Assembly (NCBI RefSeq): GCF_000226565.1
Contig: NC_016041.1
Coordinates: 1,550,001 to 1,614,000, forward strand
From: Glaciecola nitratireducens FR1064
Lineage (GTDB): Bacteria > Pseudomonadota > Gammaproteobacteria > Enterobacterales > Alteromonadaceae
Direction: 5' to 3'
DNA: 64,000 nucleotides
Each line of letters starts with the position of its first letter. Position 1 is the stretch's first letter. A model generated the notes under the pieces. The model saw nothing but the letters and a program-made list of their open reading frames with translations, searched no databases and had not been told where the DNA came from. Shown here piece after piece: positions 9,752 through 20,194 of the stretch. The translations under genes and the position numbers were made by a program.

Positions 9752-10414
9752 ATGCAAAAAATTAACGACACTCAGTTGAAGCAGCTTATTGAAGCGGGTG
9801 TTTTTGTTGCCGACGGACCGCTTAGCATCGATGTCATGAGGGCAACATTTTTAAGTGATTTCACTGTGTCGAATATGCAGATCAAGAAGGTACTCGCGGA
9901 ACTGGAATTGGATTACGCGCCGCGCGGTATACAGCTAGTAAAAGTTGCGAGTGGTTATCGCTTTCAGTCTAACGAAGCGCTGGGCGTGATGTTAAGTAAG
10001 CTCTGGCAGGAGAACGCACCTAAATACAGTCGCGCTATGCTAGAAACCTTAGCTCTTATTGCGTACCGCCAGCCAATTACGCGCGGCGAAATTGAAGAGA
10101 TTAGAGGTGTGTCGGTTAGCAGCCACATAGTTAAATCTCTTTCAGAGAGAAACTGGATTAAAGAGATTGGGCACAAAGAAGTGCCGGGAAGACCAGCGCT
10201 GTTAGCGACAACTAAAACATTTTTAGATTATTTTTCACTATCAACGCTGGCCGAATTGCCCTCAGCCGCTGATTTTACTGAAAACTTAGAGAAAGCAATG
10301 AGCGCCGCGGACATGAATGAGGCAAACGCAGATATGAGTGATAAGCACACTCAAACAGGCATGCCAGATAAGCGTTCGGAAAGTAGTCAAGAAAGTAGTG
10401 AAAAGTTACATTAA
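9752..10414 (+). CDS. scpB: Segregation and condensation protein B
   Basis: ScpB forms a dimer of winged-helix domains that binds ScpA in the SMC complex. The 220-residue protein has the diagnostic SRAMLETLALIAYRQPITRGEIEEIRG region (SRAMLETLALIAYRQP then ITRGEIEEIRG) near residues 90-118, followed by LLATTKTFLDYF. The last 40 residues are polar and low in complexity. It lies 115 bp after scpA, a looser spacing than the earlier genes of the run. Confidence 0.97.
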   Translation: MQKINDTQLKQLIEAGVFVADGPLSIDVMRATFLSDFTVSNMQIKKVLAELELDYAPRGIQLVKVASGYRFQSNEALGVMLSKLWQENAPKYSRAMLETLALIAYRQPITRGEIEEIRGVSVSSHIVKSLSERNWIKEIGHKEVPGRPALLATTKTFLDYFSLSTLAELPSAADFTENLEKAMSAADMNEANADMSDKHTQTGMPDKRSESSQESSEKLH

Positions 10415-10534
10415 GGCACGATGAATATATTGTTCTTTTTTTAATTTAAAATTGAACGATACAGATTATTGCGCTCTGCAGGTTTTATTGAATTTCAAAA
10501 TGAAATTTAACATCAAATTAAGTGAAGAAAAAAC

Positions 10535-11437
10535 ATGACGGATAGTCAAAATACAGAAAAGTTACAAAAAGCACTCGCGAATAATGGCGTTGGCTCAAGA
10601 AGAGAAATGGAACGCTGGATCCAAGAAGGTCGCGTTTCGGTAAACGGTCAAATAGCCACATTGGGCGATCGCGTCACACTAACTGACCAGCTTCGAGTGG
10701 ACGGACATCTGATTTCGCGCAGCGGCGAAAAGTCAGCCTGTCGTATATTGATGTACAACAAGCCAGAAGGTGAGCTCTGCTCTCGCAATGACCCAGAGGG
10801 ACGAGCAACTGTATTTGAGCGTTTGCCAAAAATAATAGCAGACCGTTGGATAGCGGTTGGTCGCCTAGACATTAATACCAGTGGCCTTTTGTTATTTACA
10901 AACGATGGCGAATTAGCAAACCGATTGATGCATCCTCGTCACGAAATTGAGCGAGAGTATGCGGTTAGAATTTTCGGTGAAGTAACTCCGCACATGCTCA
11001 GAGATTTGCAAAAGGGCGTTGAGCTAGAAGACGGTATGGCGAAATTCACGCACATACACGTTCGACCGACTGATGATGAAAGCCAAAATCAATGGTTTAA
11101 TGTCACTTTATCAGAAGGAAGAAACCGAGAAGTAAGACGTTTGTGGGAATCACAGGGCGTTCAGGTTAGCAGATTGATGCGCGTGCGTTACGGTAACTTA
11201 GACTTACAAAAGCGTTTACCACAAGGCGCTTGGATTGAATTGGACCTAGAAAAGGTTAATCAGTTAAGAAAAATGGTGCAGTTGCCTAATGAAACTGAAA
11301 CGACGTTAAACCAGAAAGACGATAAGTTGGACCATACGCGGTTAAGCAGAATGCGTCGTTCGGTTAAAAAGCACAAGCTAAATAAAGCGGGGCAAGGCAG
11401 AAGAAATGCTACGCAACAAGCTAGAACGAAGAAGTAA
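10535..11437 (+). CDS. rluB: 23S rRNA pseudouridine(2605) synthase
   Basis: RluB isomerises U2605 of 23S rRNA to pseudouridine. The 300-residue protein has an N-terminal S4 RNA-binding domain ([20 protein letters not shown] to about residue 60). The RsuA-type catalytic motif [20 protein letters not shown] near residue 110 contains the catalytic Asp. The C-terminal 45 residues are a basic tail rich in Lys and Arg, common in RluB. scpAB followed by rluB is a widespread gene order. RluE or RsuA are less likely because of the S4 domain and the basic tail. Confidence 0.95.
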   Translation: MTDSQNTEKLQKALANNGVGSRREMERWIQEGRVSVNGQIATLGDRVTLTDQLRVDGHLISRSGEKSACRILMYNKPEGELCSRNDPEGRATVFERLPKIIADRWIAVGRLDINTSGLLLFTNDGELANRLMHPRHEIEREYAVRIFGEVTPHMLRDLQKGVELEDGMAKFTHIHVRPTDDESQNQWFNVTLSEGRNREVRRLWESQGVQVSRLMRVRYGNLDLQKRLPQGAWIELDLEKVNQLRKMVQLPNETETTLNQKDDKLDHTRLSRMRRSVKKHKLNKAGQGRRNATQQARTKK

Positions 11438-11461
11438 CTTGAAGATAGCGATTTTATTACC

Positions 11462-12241
11462 ATGCGAATAGCGTTAGGCATAGAATATGACGGCTCCAAT
11501 TATTATGGATGGCAGCGTCAAAATAGTTTTATCAGTGTTCAAGAATGTCTTGAAAATGCATTAGAGAAAATAGCACTAGAACCGGTTGTAGTGACTTGCG
11601 CAGGACGCACAGACGCAGGTGTGCATGCGACCTATCAGGTTGTTCATTTTGACACAGAAGTTGAAAGACCGATCAAAGCTTGGACACGTGGCGTTTGCAC
11701 GCACCTGCCAAAAGATATCGCTGTAAAGTGGGCGCAGGTTACGACAGACAAGTTTCATGCTCGCTTTTCAGCTACGTCTAGGCGCTATCGATATATCATT
11801 TATAACCATCCATTGCGTACGGCTATATTACACGCGGGTATTACTCATATTTACTACCCTTTAGATGTCGAAAAAATGCATCAAGCAGCGCAGTGTTTGG
11901 TCGGCGATAACGACTTTACTTCATTTCGTGCGGCCAACTGCCAATCAAAGTCGCCGGTGCGCCGTATGGAAGAAATTTCAGTTACCCGCAGAGGCGATTA
12001 CGTTATTGTCGAAGTTGCAGCAAATGCGTTTTTACATCATATGGTGCGAAATATTGTTGGCTCTTTAGTGAGAGTGGGTACGCTTGAAGAATCCGTTTCT
12101 TGGATGAAAGATACGCTGGAAGCAAAAGATCGAAAAGTGGCTGGAACAACCGCAAGACCAAATGGTCTCTACTTAGTTAATGTCATTTATCCACAGGAAT
12201 TTGATATGCCAACGAGCTCTTTTGGCCCTATATTTTTATAG
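11462..12241 (+). CDS. truA: tRNA pseudouridine(38-40) synthase
   Basis: TruA modifies U38, U39 and U40 in the anticodon stem of tRNAs. The 259-residue protein has the [21 protein letters not shown] motif, with catalytic Asp51 in GRTDAGVH, and later RRYRYIIYN and [16 protein letters not shown]. It begins 25 bp after rluB and opens the truA-accD-folC-dedD-cvpA-purF block known from many gammaproteobacteria. The asd, usg and fimV genes that often precede truA are absent here; rluB takes their place. Confidence 0.98.
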   Translation: MRIALGIEYDGSNYYGWQRQNSFISVQECLENALEKIALEPVVVTCAGRTDAGVHATYQVVHFDTEVERPIKAWTRGVCTHLPKDIAVKWAQVTTDKFHARFSATSRRYRYIIYNHPLRTAILHAGITHIYYPLDVEKMHQAAQCLVGDNDFTSFRAANCQSKSPVRRMEEISVTRRGDYVIVEVAANAFLHHMVRNIVGSLVRVGTLEESVSWMKDTLEAKDRKVAGTTARPNGLYLVNVIYPQEFDMPTSSFGPIFL

Positions 12242-12437
12242 TTGTATGGATGACTTTAGTACTTCTTAGACCAGTTTTACTTTCGTCATTCAACAATAGT
12301 ATGATTTAATGCATGGCTAAGCTTCAGTAAATACCGCAAAATTCGGTTAGAATGGACGCTGGCAGGTGGCCACAATGCCTGAAATTTGATACAAACATCA
12401 GAGCGCGTCTAGTTAAGAATTAAAATAGGAATGGTTA

Positions 12438-13304
12438 ATGAGTTGGATTGAGAAAATACTTCCACGCACGCAGTCATCAACTAAAAGCAATGTGCCCGAA
12501 GGTATTTGGACAAAGTGTGGTTCTTGTAATGCAGTGCTATACAAAACCGAACTGGAAAAACAATTAGAAGTTTGTCCAAAATGCGATCACCATATGCGTA
12601 TCACAGCACGTGCTCGAATTAATGCATTTTTAGATACCAAAGATCGCGAAGAAATTGCTGCAGACCTTGAGCCTCAGGACATTCTCAAGTTCAAGGACAG
12701 TAAAAAATATAAAGATCGCATCACTGCTGCTCAGAAAGCAACAAATGAAAAAGACGCCCTAGTTGTCGTAAAAGGCAAACTAAACGGTATGCCAATTGTC
12801 GTAGCAAGCTTTGAGTTCGCTTTTATGGGTGGTTCAATGGCCTCCGTTGTTGGCGCTAAATTTGTTGCCGCAGTAAACTCCTGCTTAGAAAACAATACAC
12901 CATTGGTGTGTTTTTCTACAAGCGGCGGCGCGCGTATGCAAGAAGCCTTGTTATCACTAATGCAAATGGCGAAAACAAGTGCAGCACTGGCGAAAATGAG
13001 CAAACAGGGTTTGCCCTATATTTCGGTATTAACCGATCCTACAATGGGTGGTGTGTCTGCTAGTTTAGCAATGCTTGGTGATATCAACGTTGCTGAGCCT
13101 AAAGCTTTGATTGGTTTTGCTGGACCTCGGGTTATAGAGCAGACTGTGCGAGAAACATTGCCTGCGGGTTTTCAGCGTAGCGAATTCTTAATCGAGAAAG
13201 GTGCGATAGACATGATCGTCGATCGCAGATTGATGCGAGATAAGCTCTTTTCTGTATTATCAAAACTACATCATCAACATGCTGACAAGCGCTTAGCGAA
13301 TTAA
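12438..13304 (+). CDS. accD: Acetyl-CoA carboxylase carboxyltransferase beta subunit
   Basis: AccD with AccA transfers carboxyl from biotin to acetyl-CoA, giving malonyl-CoA for fatty acids. The 288-residue protein has the four-Cys zinc ribbon CGSC...CPKC at residues 27-49 and the carboxyltransferase core with [12 protein letters not shown] and [16 protein letters not shown], then [12 protein letters not shown]. The 196-bp gap before it contains a TTAGAAT -10-like element near 12350, so it may have its own promoter. folC follows 19 bp later. Confidence 0.98.
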   Translation: MSWIEKILPRTQSSTKSNVPEGIWTKCGSCNAVLYKTELEKQLEVCPKCDHHMRITARARINAFLDTKDREEIAADLEPQDILKFKDSKKYKDRITAAQKATNEKDALVVVKGKLNGMPIVVASFEFAFMGGSMASVVGAKFVAAVNSCLENNTPLVCFSTSGGARMQEALLSLMQMAKTSAALAKMSKQGLPYISVLTDPTMGGVSASLAMLGDINVAEPKALIGFAGPRVIEQTVRETLPAGFQRSEFLIEKGAIDMIVDRRLMRDKLFSVLSKLHHQHADKRLAN

Positions 13305-13323
13305 AAGTAGATAAACATCGGTA

Positions 13324-14664
13324 ATGAACAAAAATACAAGTCTATCTGATTGGTTGACTTACATCGAACAAGCCCATACCAAGGAAATTGATATGGGCTT
13401 GTCTCGTACTAAGGACCTAGTAAAACGCCTCAATATTGACTTCACAGAACAGTTTGTGGTCACTGTAGGAGGCACGAATGGCAAAGGCACCACATGCGCA
13501 CTGATTGAACAAATTTGTTTGCATGCCGGCCTTACAGTAGGTGTGTATAGTTCGCCACATCTCGTCGATTTTTGTGAACGAATTCGTTTAAACGGGAACT
13601 TGATTTCACAAAATATGCTTTGCGATATCTTCGAGCAAATAGATAACAGTCGAAAAGATCACGCACAGGGCTCGATTGACCTTACTTACTTTGAGTTTGC
13701 CACGTTAGCAGCGTTGAATGCATTTTCTAAGCAAAAAGTTGATGTGGTAATCCTAGAGGTAGGTTTAGGAGGACGACTAGACGCAGTCAATGTTATCGAT
13801 GCAGATGTAGCGGTAATAACCAGTATCGGACTCGATCATCAAGCTTGGTTAGGTGATACGAAAGAAAAAATAGCTTTTGAAAAGGCGGGTATTTTCCGCA
13901 CTAATAAGCCTGCGATCATCGGCGAAGAAACACCCCAACAATCAATGCTAGAATATGCGGAACAAATAGGCGCAAAGCTTATTTGCCGTGGCGAAGACTT
14001 TATGTTCGACGAAGCTTCTGGTCTCATAAGTATTCGGAGTCAGCAGTTCTCTGCGAAAAACGCTAAAATACCCAAGCAGAATGTTGCAACAGCCTTGGCC
14101 GCTGTCAATGCTCTAAGCCAATCAGCATTTTCGAAAAGTGATAATGTAATAAGTAATAAGCTAAAAACGGCTCATCCATTCTTAGCGAAAACAAGCGATA
14201 TACAGGCGATCATAGACAAAACTCAGCTTATGGGACGTCATCATATTTTACGTCAGCCAAAAATTGATGAGTGCTGCGCTATCATTCTTGATGTTGCGCA
14301 CAACGAAGATAGCGCATTGCAATTAAGTCGCTTAATGAGAACTTATTCTTTTGATACCTGTCATATCGTAGTGGGGATGTTAAAAGATAAAAACATCGAA
14401 ATAAGTTTACAGGTTTTTTCTGATATTAACGCACATTGGTATTGTGCGGCTTTGCCAACGAATAGAGGAGAGAAGGCTGAACGATTAGTTAGGGCTGTTC
14501 AATCAAGCACTGAATTAAACACGAATTCAAAAATAGAGCCTTTTGAAACAGTCGATTTAGCGTTCAAACAAGCCGTAAGTAATGCCCAAGCGAATGATAT
14601 TATTCTGGTTATGGGATCTTTTTTGACCGTTGCGGCTGTTCTCAAATACCATGCTAGTGCATAA
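13324..14664 (+). CDS. folC: Dihydrofolate synthase / folylpolyglutamate synthase
   Basis: FolC adds glutamate to dihydropteroate and then extends the polyglutamate tail of folates. The 446-residue Mur-ligase family protein has the P-loop VGGTNGKGTTCALIEQ near residue 49, YSSPHLVDFCERIRLNG, EVGLGGRLDAVNVID, and LDVAHNEDSALQL in the C-terminal domain. About 25 residues longer than E. coli FolC, mainly in the middle linker. It is co-directional with accD and dedD at short spacing. Confidence 0.97.
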   Translation: MNKNTSLSDWLTYIEQAHTKEIDMGLSRTKDLVKRLNIDFTEQFVVTVGGTNGKGTTCALIEQICLHAGLTVGVYSSPHLVDFCERIRLNGNLISQNMLCDIFEQIDNSRKDHAQGSIDLTYFEFATLAALNAFSKQKVDVVILEVGLGGRLDAVNVIDADVAVITSIGLDHQAWLGDTKEKIAFEKAGIFRTNKPAIIGEETPQQSMLEYAEQIGAKLICRGEDFMFDEASGLISIRSQQFSAKNAKIPKQNVATALAAVNALSQSAFSKSDNVISNKLKTAHPFLAKTSDIQAIIDKTQLMGRHHILRQPKIDECCAIILDVAHNEDSALQLSRLMRTYSFDTCHIVVGMLKDKNIEISLQVFSDINAHWYCAALPTNRGEKAERLVRAVQSSTELNTNSKIEPFETVDLAFKQAVSNAQANDIILVMGSFLTVAAVLKYHASA

Positions 14665-14711
14665 TCAACCGTAGGCAAACAACTCGAATTAATTTGTTGG
14701 GGAAAACATCA

Positions 14712-15437
14712 GTGTCAAACGCGTTACAAAATAGGCTTGTAGGAACGATCATCCTTGTTGCCGTGACTGTTATATTTCTGCCCGATTATTTGGACGGAAA
14801 AAAGCAAACGAACACTGAAACTTTCGTGGATTTCCCGCGCTCAACGTCTAATTTATCAGCTACTGCACCCGATGCGTTCCCCACAGAAGATGTAGCAAAA
14901 GCAACTCGCAGAGAAGTTGTCGTCATTGACGAGCAGGCTGCTGATGCGCTGTTGGAGGAAGCGCAGGGCACTCAGGGAGAAGCGCAGACACCTGGTTCTT
15001 CAGATATTGAAAAACAAACCGATGAAGAACGCAAAATAGCCGAACGGATGGCTAATAATCTAAAAGCAGAGGCAAGCAACTCCGCCAAAGAAGTCGCAGC
15101 GAATTCCGGCGGCACTGAGTCTGCTGCACAGGATAATTCTCTTGCCAAGCAAACTGTGGCGAAGAGTGCTTCAAATACTGCAAATGATAATGCCGGTTGG
15201 GTGGTGCAGTTAGGCAGTTTCGGGAATCAAAAAAACGTGAATGACTTGCTTAGAAAATTAGAGAAAGCAGGTTATCGTTCGTTTAGTCGAAAAGTACAAA
15301 CAAGCGCTGGACGCTTAACGAAAGTGTTTGTTGGCCCCGAGCTAGATAAAGAAAAATTAGAGTTAGCATTGCCTCACCTGAAAGAGACGACAGGGTTGAC
15401 CGGTAAAGTTACTACGTTCGATGTTGTTTCCAACTAA
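14712..15437 (+). CDS. dedD: SPOR-domain protein DedD
   Basis: DedD is an inner-membrane protein with a periplasmic SPOR domain that binds denuded septal peptidoglycan during division. From the GTG at 14712 the protein has 241 residues: one membrane segment (LVGTIILVAVTVIFLPDYLDG), a long acidic Ala/Glu-rich linker, and a C-terminal SPOR domain starting at GWVVQLGSFGNQKNVNDL. I prefer GTG because SNALQNRLVG matches the usual DedD N-terminus and GGGGAAAA lies about nine bases before it. A TTG start at 14694 would only add six residues. Confidence 0.93.
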   Translation: MSNALQNRLVGTIILVAVTVIFLPDYLDGKKQTNTETFVDFPRSTSNLSATAPDAFPTEDVAKATRREVVVIDEQAADALLEEAQGTQGEAQTPGSSDIEKQTDEERKIAERMANNLKAEASNSAKEVAANSGGTESAAQDNSLAKQTVAKSASNTANDNAGWVVQLGSFGNQKNVNDLLRKLEKAGYRSFSRKVQTSAGRLTKVFVGPELDKEKLELALPHLKETTGLTGKVTTFDVVSN

Positions 15438-15469
15438 TAAAAAAACCAAACTATTTATCTATTTTATCA

Positions 15470-15498
15470 TTGGACTGAATCACGCCTTCTGGTAGAAT
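15470..15498 (+). promoter_or_regulatory. Sigma-70 type promoter before cvpA-purF
   Basis: TTGGAC and TAGAAT are separated by 17 bp, and TGG directly precedes the -10, giving an extended -10. It lies 110 bp upstream of cvpA, in the only sizeable gap between dedD and cvpA. No clear PurR operator was seen near it. Confidence 0.6.
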
Positions 15499-15608
15499 GC
15501 GCGCCAAATTAGAACCAACTATTAATGTAGGCCTCGCCAATATTGTTGGTAGCGCCAATGTTTAGAAAAGGTTTATGACAGAACTTCAACCTAAGACGCA
15601 TCTTTTAT

Positions 15609-16100
15609 ATGAATTGGTTTGATTTCACCATTTTAGGCATCATTGCCTTGTCTGCCGTCATCAGCGTCATCCGTGGCTTTGTAAAAGAAGCCATCTCCCT
15701 TGTTGTTTGGTTCTCTGCGTTTATCATCTCAAGTCAACTTTATCCTCAACTCGCAAAATTTTTGACCCAAATTTCAGATGAATTGTTTAGAAATGGCGTG
15801 GCCATTGCCATCTTGTTTGTATCGACATTGATTATCGGTGCTCTTATTAACTATATTGTTTCGCAACTAGTGAAAGCAACCGGATTAAGCGGTACAGACC
15901 GAGCATTGGGCGCAGTTTTTGGCGCAATACGCGGCGTGCTGATTATTAGCGCATTGCTTTTTTTCATGGACACGTTTACCCCATTTGCAGAGAGCGAGTG
16001 GTGGCTGCAATCTATATTGGTGCCTGAGTTTTCAGTCATTATTGAGTGGTTTTTTGAATACGTGAAAGGAAGCTCCAGCTTCCTTTCTCCAACAAAATAA
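15609..16100 (+). CDS. cvpA: CvpA family membrane protein
   Basis: CvpA is a small inner-membrane protein linked in E. coli to colicin V production and envelope function. The 163-residue protein has four hydrophobic segments, with the family start [23 protein letters not shown] ([14 protein letters not shown] then [10 protein letters not shown]) and the central [17 protein letters not shown] loop. The molecular role is not settled. It is 11 bp upstream of purF, the conserved gammaproteobacterial arrangement, and both genes probably share the promoter at 15470. Confidence 0.95.
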   Translation: MNWFDFTILGIIALSAVISVIRGFVKEAISLVVWFSAFIISSQLYPQLAKFLTQISDELFRNGVAIAILFVSTLIIGALINYIVSQLVKATGLSGTDRALGAVFGAIRGVLIISALLFFMDTFTPFAESEWWLQSILVPEFSVIIEWFFEYVKGSSSFLSPTK

Positions 16101-16111
16101 AAGGTTTTTTT

Positions 16112-17629
16112 ATGTGTGGTATCGTTGGTATTGTTGGTAAAGGCCCTGTTAATCAAGACATTTATGACGCGTTAACTGTACTTCAGCATCGTGGCCAAGA
16201 TGCTGCAGGCATCATGACAATTGATAATGGGATGTTTCACTTACGCAAAGAAAACGGTTTGGTGAGAGATGTATTCCGCACTCGTCACATGAAGCGTTTG
16301 ACCGGCAACGTAGGTATAGGGCACGTTCGTTATCCTACGGCGGGATCTTCAAGTTCTGCGGAGGCGCAGCCTTTTTACGTAAACTCTCCATTCGGTATTG
16401 CATTTGCGCATAACGGTAATCTAACCAATGCGCACGAACTTCAAGCAGAGGTTTTCAGTATTGCTCGTCGTCATATAAACACAACCTCAGATTCTGAATT
16501 GCTGTTGAATATTTTTGCTCATGCGCTACAAAATGCGGCAGGCTTTGAAGTAAAGCCCGAAGAGATATTTTCAGCGGTAGAAACTGTGCACACTAAGATC
16601 AGAGGCGCTTACGCGGTGGTTGCTGCTATTATCGGTAACGGTATGGTTGCGTTTAGAGACCCCTTCGGTATTCGTCCTCTAGTGCTGGGTAAGCGCCAAT
16701 CTGAGCATGGTGATGAATATATGGTTGCCTCTGAGAGCGTGGCTTTAGATTCAGTAGGATTTACCTTCGTCAGAGATGTAGCACCGGGTGAAGCGGTTTA
16801 TGTTAATGAAAAGGGTGAATTATTTACTAAGCAGTGTGCAAAAAATCCAAGCTGTAACCCGTGTATCTTTGAATTTGTTTACTTTGCCCGACCTGATTCA
16901 TTTATTGATGGTATTAGTGTTTATGCATCTCGCGTTAACATGGGTCGTAAACTCGGTGAGAAAATAGCCAGAGAATGGGCTGATCTTGATATTGATGTTG
17001 TTATCCCAATTCCTGAGACATCGATGGATGTAGCACTACAAATTGCTGTTACTTTGGATAAGCCTTACCGTCAAGGCTTTGTGAAAAATCGCTATATTGG
17101 CCGGACATTTATTATGCCGGGGCAAACGCAGCGAAGAAAATCAGTGCGTCGTAAACTAAATGCTATTTCGTCTGAGTTTAAGGGTAAGAACGTATTGTTA
17201 GTTGATGACTCAATTGTTCGCGGTACTACGTCAGAGCAAATTATTGAAATGGCGCGAGAGTCAGGCGCGAATAAAGTTTACTTTGCTTCTGCCGCACCTG
17301 AAATTCGTTTCCCGAATGTGTACGGCATAGATATGCCCTCTGCCAATGAATTAATCGCCTATGGCCGTGAAATTGAGCAGATTTGTGAATGCATAAAAGC
17401 TGATGGCTTAATCTTTCAAAACATTGACGACCTAGTTGATGCAGTCAGAGAAGAAAACTCGGCAATCACACGCTTCGAGACATCGGTATTTGACGGTAAT
17501 TATATTACTGGCGATGTTAATCAGGAATACCTTGAAAGTATCGATAAATCCAGAGGCGAAAAAATTAAATCGCCAGTGATTCAAGAAGAGTTGAGTAATC
17601 TTGAAATGCATAATATGGGAACACATTAA
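16112..17629 (+). CDS. purF: Amidophosphoribosyltransferase
   Basis: PurF makes 5-phosphoribosylamine from PRPP and glutamine, the first committed step of purine synthesis. The 505-residue protein starts [11 protein letters not shown], so Cys2 is the glutaminase nucleophile after Met removal. It has [11 protein letters not shown] and the [21 protein letters not shown]-binding loop near residue 365, then [19 protein letters not shown]. Length and motifs are those of the E. coli type without an iron-sulfur cluster. Confidence 0.98.
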   Translation: MCGIVGIVGKGPVNQDIYDALTVLQHRGQDAAGIMTIDNGMFHLRKENGLVRDVFRTRHMKRLTGNVGIGHVRYPTAGSSSSAEAQPFYVNSPFGIAFAHNGNLTNAHELQAEVFSIARRHINTTSDSELLLNIFAHALQNAAGFEVKPEEIFSAVETVHTKIRGAYAVVAAIIGNGMVAFRDPFGIRPLVLGKRQSEHGDEYMVASESVALDSVGFTFVRDVAPGEAVYVNEKGELFTKQCAKNPSCNPCIFEFVYFARPDSFIDGISVYASRVNMGRKLGEKIAREWADLDIDVVIPIPETSMDVALQIAVTLDKPYRQGFVKNRYIGRTFIMPGQTQRRKSVRRKLNAISSEFKGKNVLLVDDSIVRGTTSEQIIEMARESGANKVYFASAAPEIRFPNVYGIDMPSANELIAYGREIEQICECIKADGLIFQNIDDLVDAVREENSAITRFETSVFDGNYITGDVNQEYLESIDKSRGEKIKSPVIQEELSNLEMHNMGTH

Positions 17630-18011
17630 GCGCCGTTGCATCCTAAATGAAATTAATAAAAAGTGAGTTTAGGGTCTTTTGTTAAGTCAAAAATTCCAAA
17701 AGTCTGTATAAAAAGACCATTGACTACTCGCTGTTTCTTCGGCGCTTCTAATGAAGCGCTGTTGTCCTCTCCATCACCAACTCTAAAGTTCACTTCCTCA
17801 GAATTCTGCTAGCAAGAAGCAGTCTTCCCGTTTTGCCGTCTGCATTATTGTTGCGCAAAGATTAACCATTTCAGTGCAGTTCTCTGATTCTTCTTTCGGT
17901 AAGCCCTTGTAAACATTGCAAATGACTATTGGCACTATTTCTGCAAATTCTTTAAAGCAAAGCAATATCGTTTCGATATTGCATAATTTCTAAGAAATAC
18001 TAAGCAGCTTT
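17630..18011 (+). other. Intergenic region after purF with three inverted repeats
   Basis: No coding frame is convincing in these 382 bp. GGTCTTTT at 17672-17679 pairs with AAAAGACC at 17711-17718. GCGCTTC/GAAGCGC with a TAAT loop lies at 17742-17759, but no T-run follows. A perfect 9-bp repeat lies at 17962-17982 just before the next gene. The first two may end purF transcription in a non-canonical way. Confidence 0.5.
17962..17982. promoter_or_regulatory. Perfect inverted repeat upstream of the TauE/SafE gene
   Basis: GCAATATCG and CGATATTGC are exact complements separated by TTT. The element ends 29 bp before the permease start codon, so it could be an operator or a hairpin in the leader mRNA. 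No T-run follows, which argues against a terminator. Confidence 0.5.
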
Positions 18012-18830
18012 ATGGAAATGGACGTTTTATTTTTTGTTTTGACTCTATGCGTAGCGGGAGCCGTTGCGGGTATAACTGCCGGATTGTTTGGAAATGGAGG
18101 CGGTTTTGTTGTTGTACCAGCCTTATTAGCCGTTTTTCCTTTTTTTACGCAAGCATCCGATCAATTGATAAAAGTCGCCATTGGTACATCCTTAGCGTCG
18201 ATTGTAGTTTCTAGCGCTCGTTCTGTTCAAGCTCATAAAAAGAAAAATGCAGTCGATTTTTTGATTTTAAAAGACTGGGCTGTTTGGTTGGTACTAGGAG
18301 TGCTAGGTGGTTTGTATATTGCATCTCAAGCTAGGCCACAGAGCTTGATAATAGTGTTTGCAACAGGTGTTTTAGCTTATTCAGTGTATTTTTTATTCCC
18401 CAAGCTTTTTACTCTTTCACCAAACGCGTTAACAATGCCTACCGGACCCGCAAAGGCTGGATTAGCCTCATTTTTAGGCGGATTTTCGGCTCTGCTAGGA
18501 ATCGGTGGTGGCACTATTACAGTCATGACCATGGTTATATGTAATCGTACCGTACACCAAGCTGTAGCCACTGCCGCTGGTGTCGGTTTTATTATTGGTT
18601 TACCCGGTGCAATCGGATTTTTGCTGATGGGTCATGACGTGTCTAATTTACCATTTGGTACCTTTGGATACATCAATCTACCCGCTTTACTAGCCATTAG
18701 CGCTGCTTCAATGATAACTGCGCCACTTGGAGCTAATTGGGCTCATAAGCTGAACGAAAAAAACCTAAAAAGAATGTTTGGGCTCTACTTGGTAGTGGTG
18801 TCTATTTCGATGTATTACAAAGCATTTTAA
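18012..18830 (+). CDS. TauE/SafE family anion permease
   Basis: The 272-residue protein is an integral membrane carrier of the TauE/SafE family, members of which are proposed to export sulfite, sulfoacetate or related organosulfur anions. It has about eight hydrophobic segments and both family loops, GLFGNGGGFVVVPALL near residue 25 and ALLGIGGGTITVMTM near residue 160. The substrate cannot be read from sequence. It is followed 30 bp later by a Tat-exported aminotransferase in the same direction, so the two are likely co-transcribed. Confidence 0.85.
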   Translation: MEMDVLFFVLTLCVAGAVAGITAGLFGNGGGFVVVPALLAVFPFFTQASDQLIKVAIGTSLASIVVSSARSVQAHKKKNAVDFLILKDWAVWLVLGVLGGLYIASQARPQSLIIVFATGVLAYSVYFLFPKLFTLSPNALTMPTGPAKAGLASFLGGFSALLGIGGGTITVMTMVICNRTVHQAVATAAGVGFIIGLPGAIGFLLMGHDVSNLPFGTFGYINLPALLAISAASMITAPLGANWAHKLNEKNLKRMFGLYLVVVSISMYYKAF

Positions 18831-18860
18831 CTTTAAAAAATTAGCACGAGGACTAAAAAT

Positions 18861-20027
18861 ATGATGGACAATATTAGTAGAAGAATGTTTTTACGAGGGT
18901 CTCTAGCCACTGCATCTGCTGTGGCTGTTGGTGGCTTAGTGACATTGCCAAGCGCAGCTTCAGCTGGTAATTATAGTCCACCATCAGTTGCATATGGGCC
19001 GGCGTCAGGGGTCGCCAAGCTCAATGCCAACGAGAATCCATATGGTCCAAGCCCCGCTGCTATTAAAGCGATAGTCGAAGCAAGTACTAAAGGCGCTTAT
19101 TATGCGGCTGAGCCCTATCAAGTATTGGTAGACATGATTGCAGAGAAGAATGGCCTGAGTAAAAGCCAGGTGACTTTGAGCTCTGGCTCAAGCGGTGTAC
19201 TGTCTTATGCTGCTATCGCAAGTGCTGAGAAAGGAAAAATCTTAGGTCCTGATTTATTTTGGGATACTACCGCTAAAGCACCTCAAAAAATCGGGGCTCC
19301 TAAGATAAAACGGATTGCTAAAACCGCCGATCTGAGTATCGACCTCGATGCCCTTTACGCAGCCATTGATGATGACGTTGCTATGGTTCATGTGACCAAT
19401 CCCAATAACCCTACGGGTAGTTTATTAGATGCCGATAAGTTACGCGCATTTTGTATAAAAGCATCAAAGCGCACCTTGGTTTTAGTTGATGAGGCATATA
19501 ACGAAGTCACCGATATGCCAGAAAAGAACTCCATGGTTTCTTTGGTTAAACAGGGTCACAACGTCATTGTTGCTAAAACGTTTTCTAAAATTTATGGATT
19601 AGCGGGCTTACGCGTTGGTTATATGATGGGCTCTGAGCAAAACATCGCTAATATTAATCGACACAGCCTAGGCGGTTATGCCATGAATCAGGCAGGTTTA
19701 GCCGCTGCGATCGCCAGCTACAATGATGAAGCTTTCTTAAAAATGTCCAAATCGAAAATAGTTGAAGGGCGCGAAATGGTATTTGATGCAGTGAAAGCAA
19801 ATGGCTTGATTGCATTGCCTTCCGCTACAAATTTCATATTCGTGGATTTAGGTTCTGCTAATGCAGAAATATTTAGACAGAAAATGGCAGAACAAAATGT
19901 GTTAGTTCGCGGCATCTATCAGGACTACAATAATTGGTCGCGCGTCAGTATGGGCTTAATCTCTGACGTACAACAGTACGTTGATGCTATGCCTAGAGCT
20001 TTAGAGTTAAGTTTGGCTGCCTCATAG
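18861..20027 (+). CDS. Tat-exported HisC-like PLP aminotransferase
   Basis: This 388-residue fold-type I aminotransferase resembles histidinol-phosphate and aromatic aminotransferases. The conserved pieces are LNANENPYGPSPAAI, HVTNPNNPTGSLL, VDEAYNEV and KTFSKIYGLAGLRVGY, which places the PLP lysine at residue 243. Unlike cytosolic HisC it begins with a twin-arginine signal, SRRMFLRGS, followed by a hydrophobic Ala/Gly/Val stretch and an ASA-type cleavage site near residue 35. ACGAGGA lies eight bases before the first ATG. Export to the periplasm is inferred. The neighbour is a TauE/SafE permease. It is unlikely to be the histidine-pathway enzyme, since no other his gene is near. Confidence 0.88.
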   Translation: MMDNISRRMFLRGSLATASAVAVGGLVTLPSAASAGNYSPPSVAYGPASGVAKLNANENPYGPSPAAIKAIVEASTKGAYYAAEPYQVLVDMIAEKNGLSKSQVTLSSGSSGVLSYAAIASAEKGKILGPDLFWDTTAKAPQKIGAPKIKRIAKTADLSIDLDALYAAIDDDVAMVHVTNPNNPTGSLLDADKLRAFCIKASKRTLVLVDEAYNEVTDMPEKNSMVSLVKQGHNVIVAKTFSKIYGLAGLRVGYMMGSEQNIANINRHSLGGYAMNQAGLAAAIASYNDEAFLKMSKSKIVEGREMVFDAVKANGLIALPSATNFIFVDLGSANAEIFRQKMAEQNVLVRGIYQDYNNWSRVSMGLISDVQQYVDAMPRALELSLAAS

Positions 20028-20115
20028 TTAATTTATTGTTATTAATAGAGCTCGCTACCCAAACTTACAAACGCTGGCTTAAGCTAAACTCATTGAACAG
20101 CTGCAGGTTATAAAA

Positions 20116-20155
20116 GAAAAGGCCCCGATAGTTAAACCTTTCGGGGCCTTTTTAT
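20116..20155. terminator. Bidirectional intrinsic terminator
   Basis: AAAAGGCCCCGA pairs with TCGGGGCCTTTTT around a 13-base loop. An A-run precedes and a T-run follows, so it can work in both directions between the converging aminotransferase and Yip1-family genes. Confidence 0.92.
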
Positions 20156-20194
20156 ATTTTTCTGTCTGCTTTGACTGTATGGTTAATTATGCTT

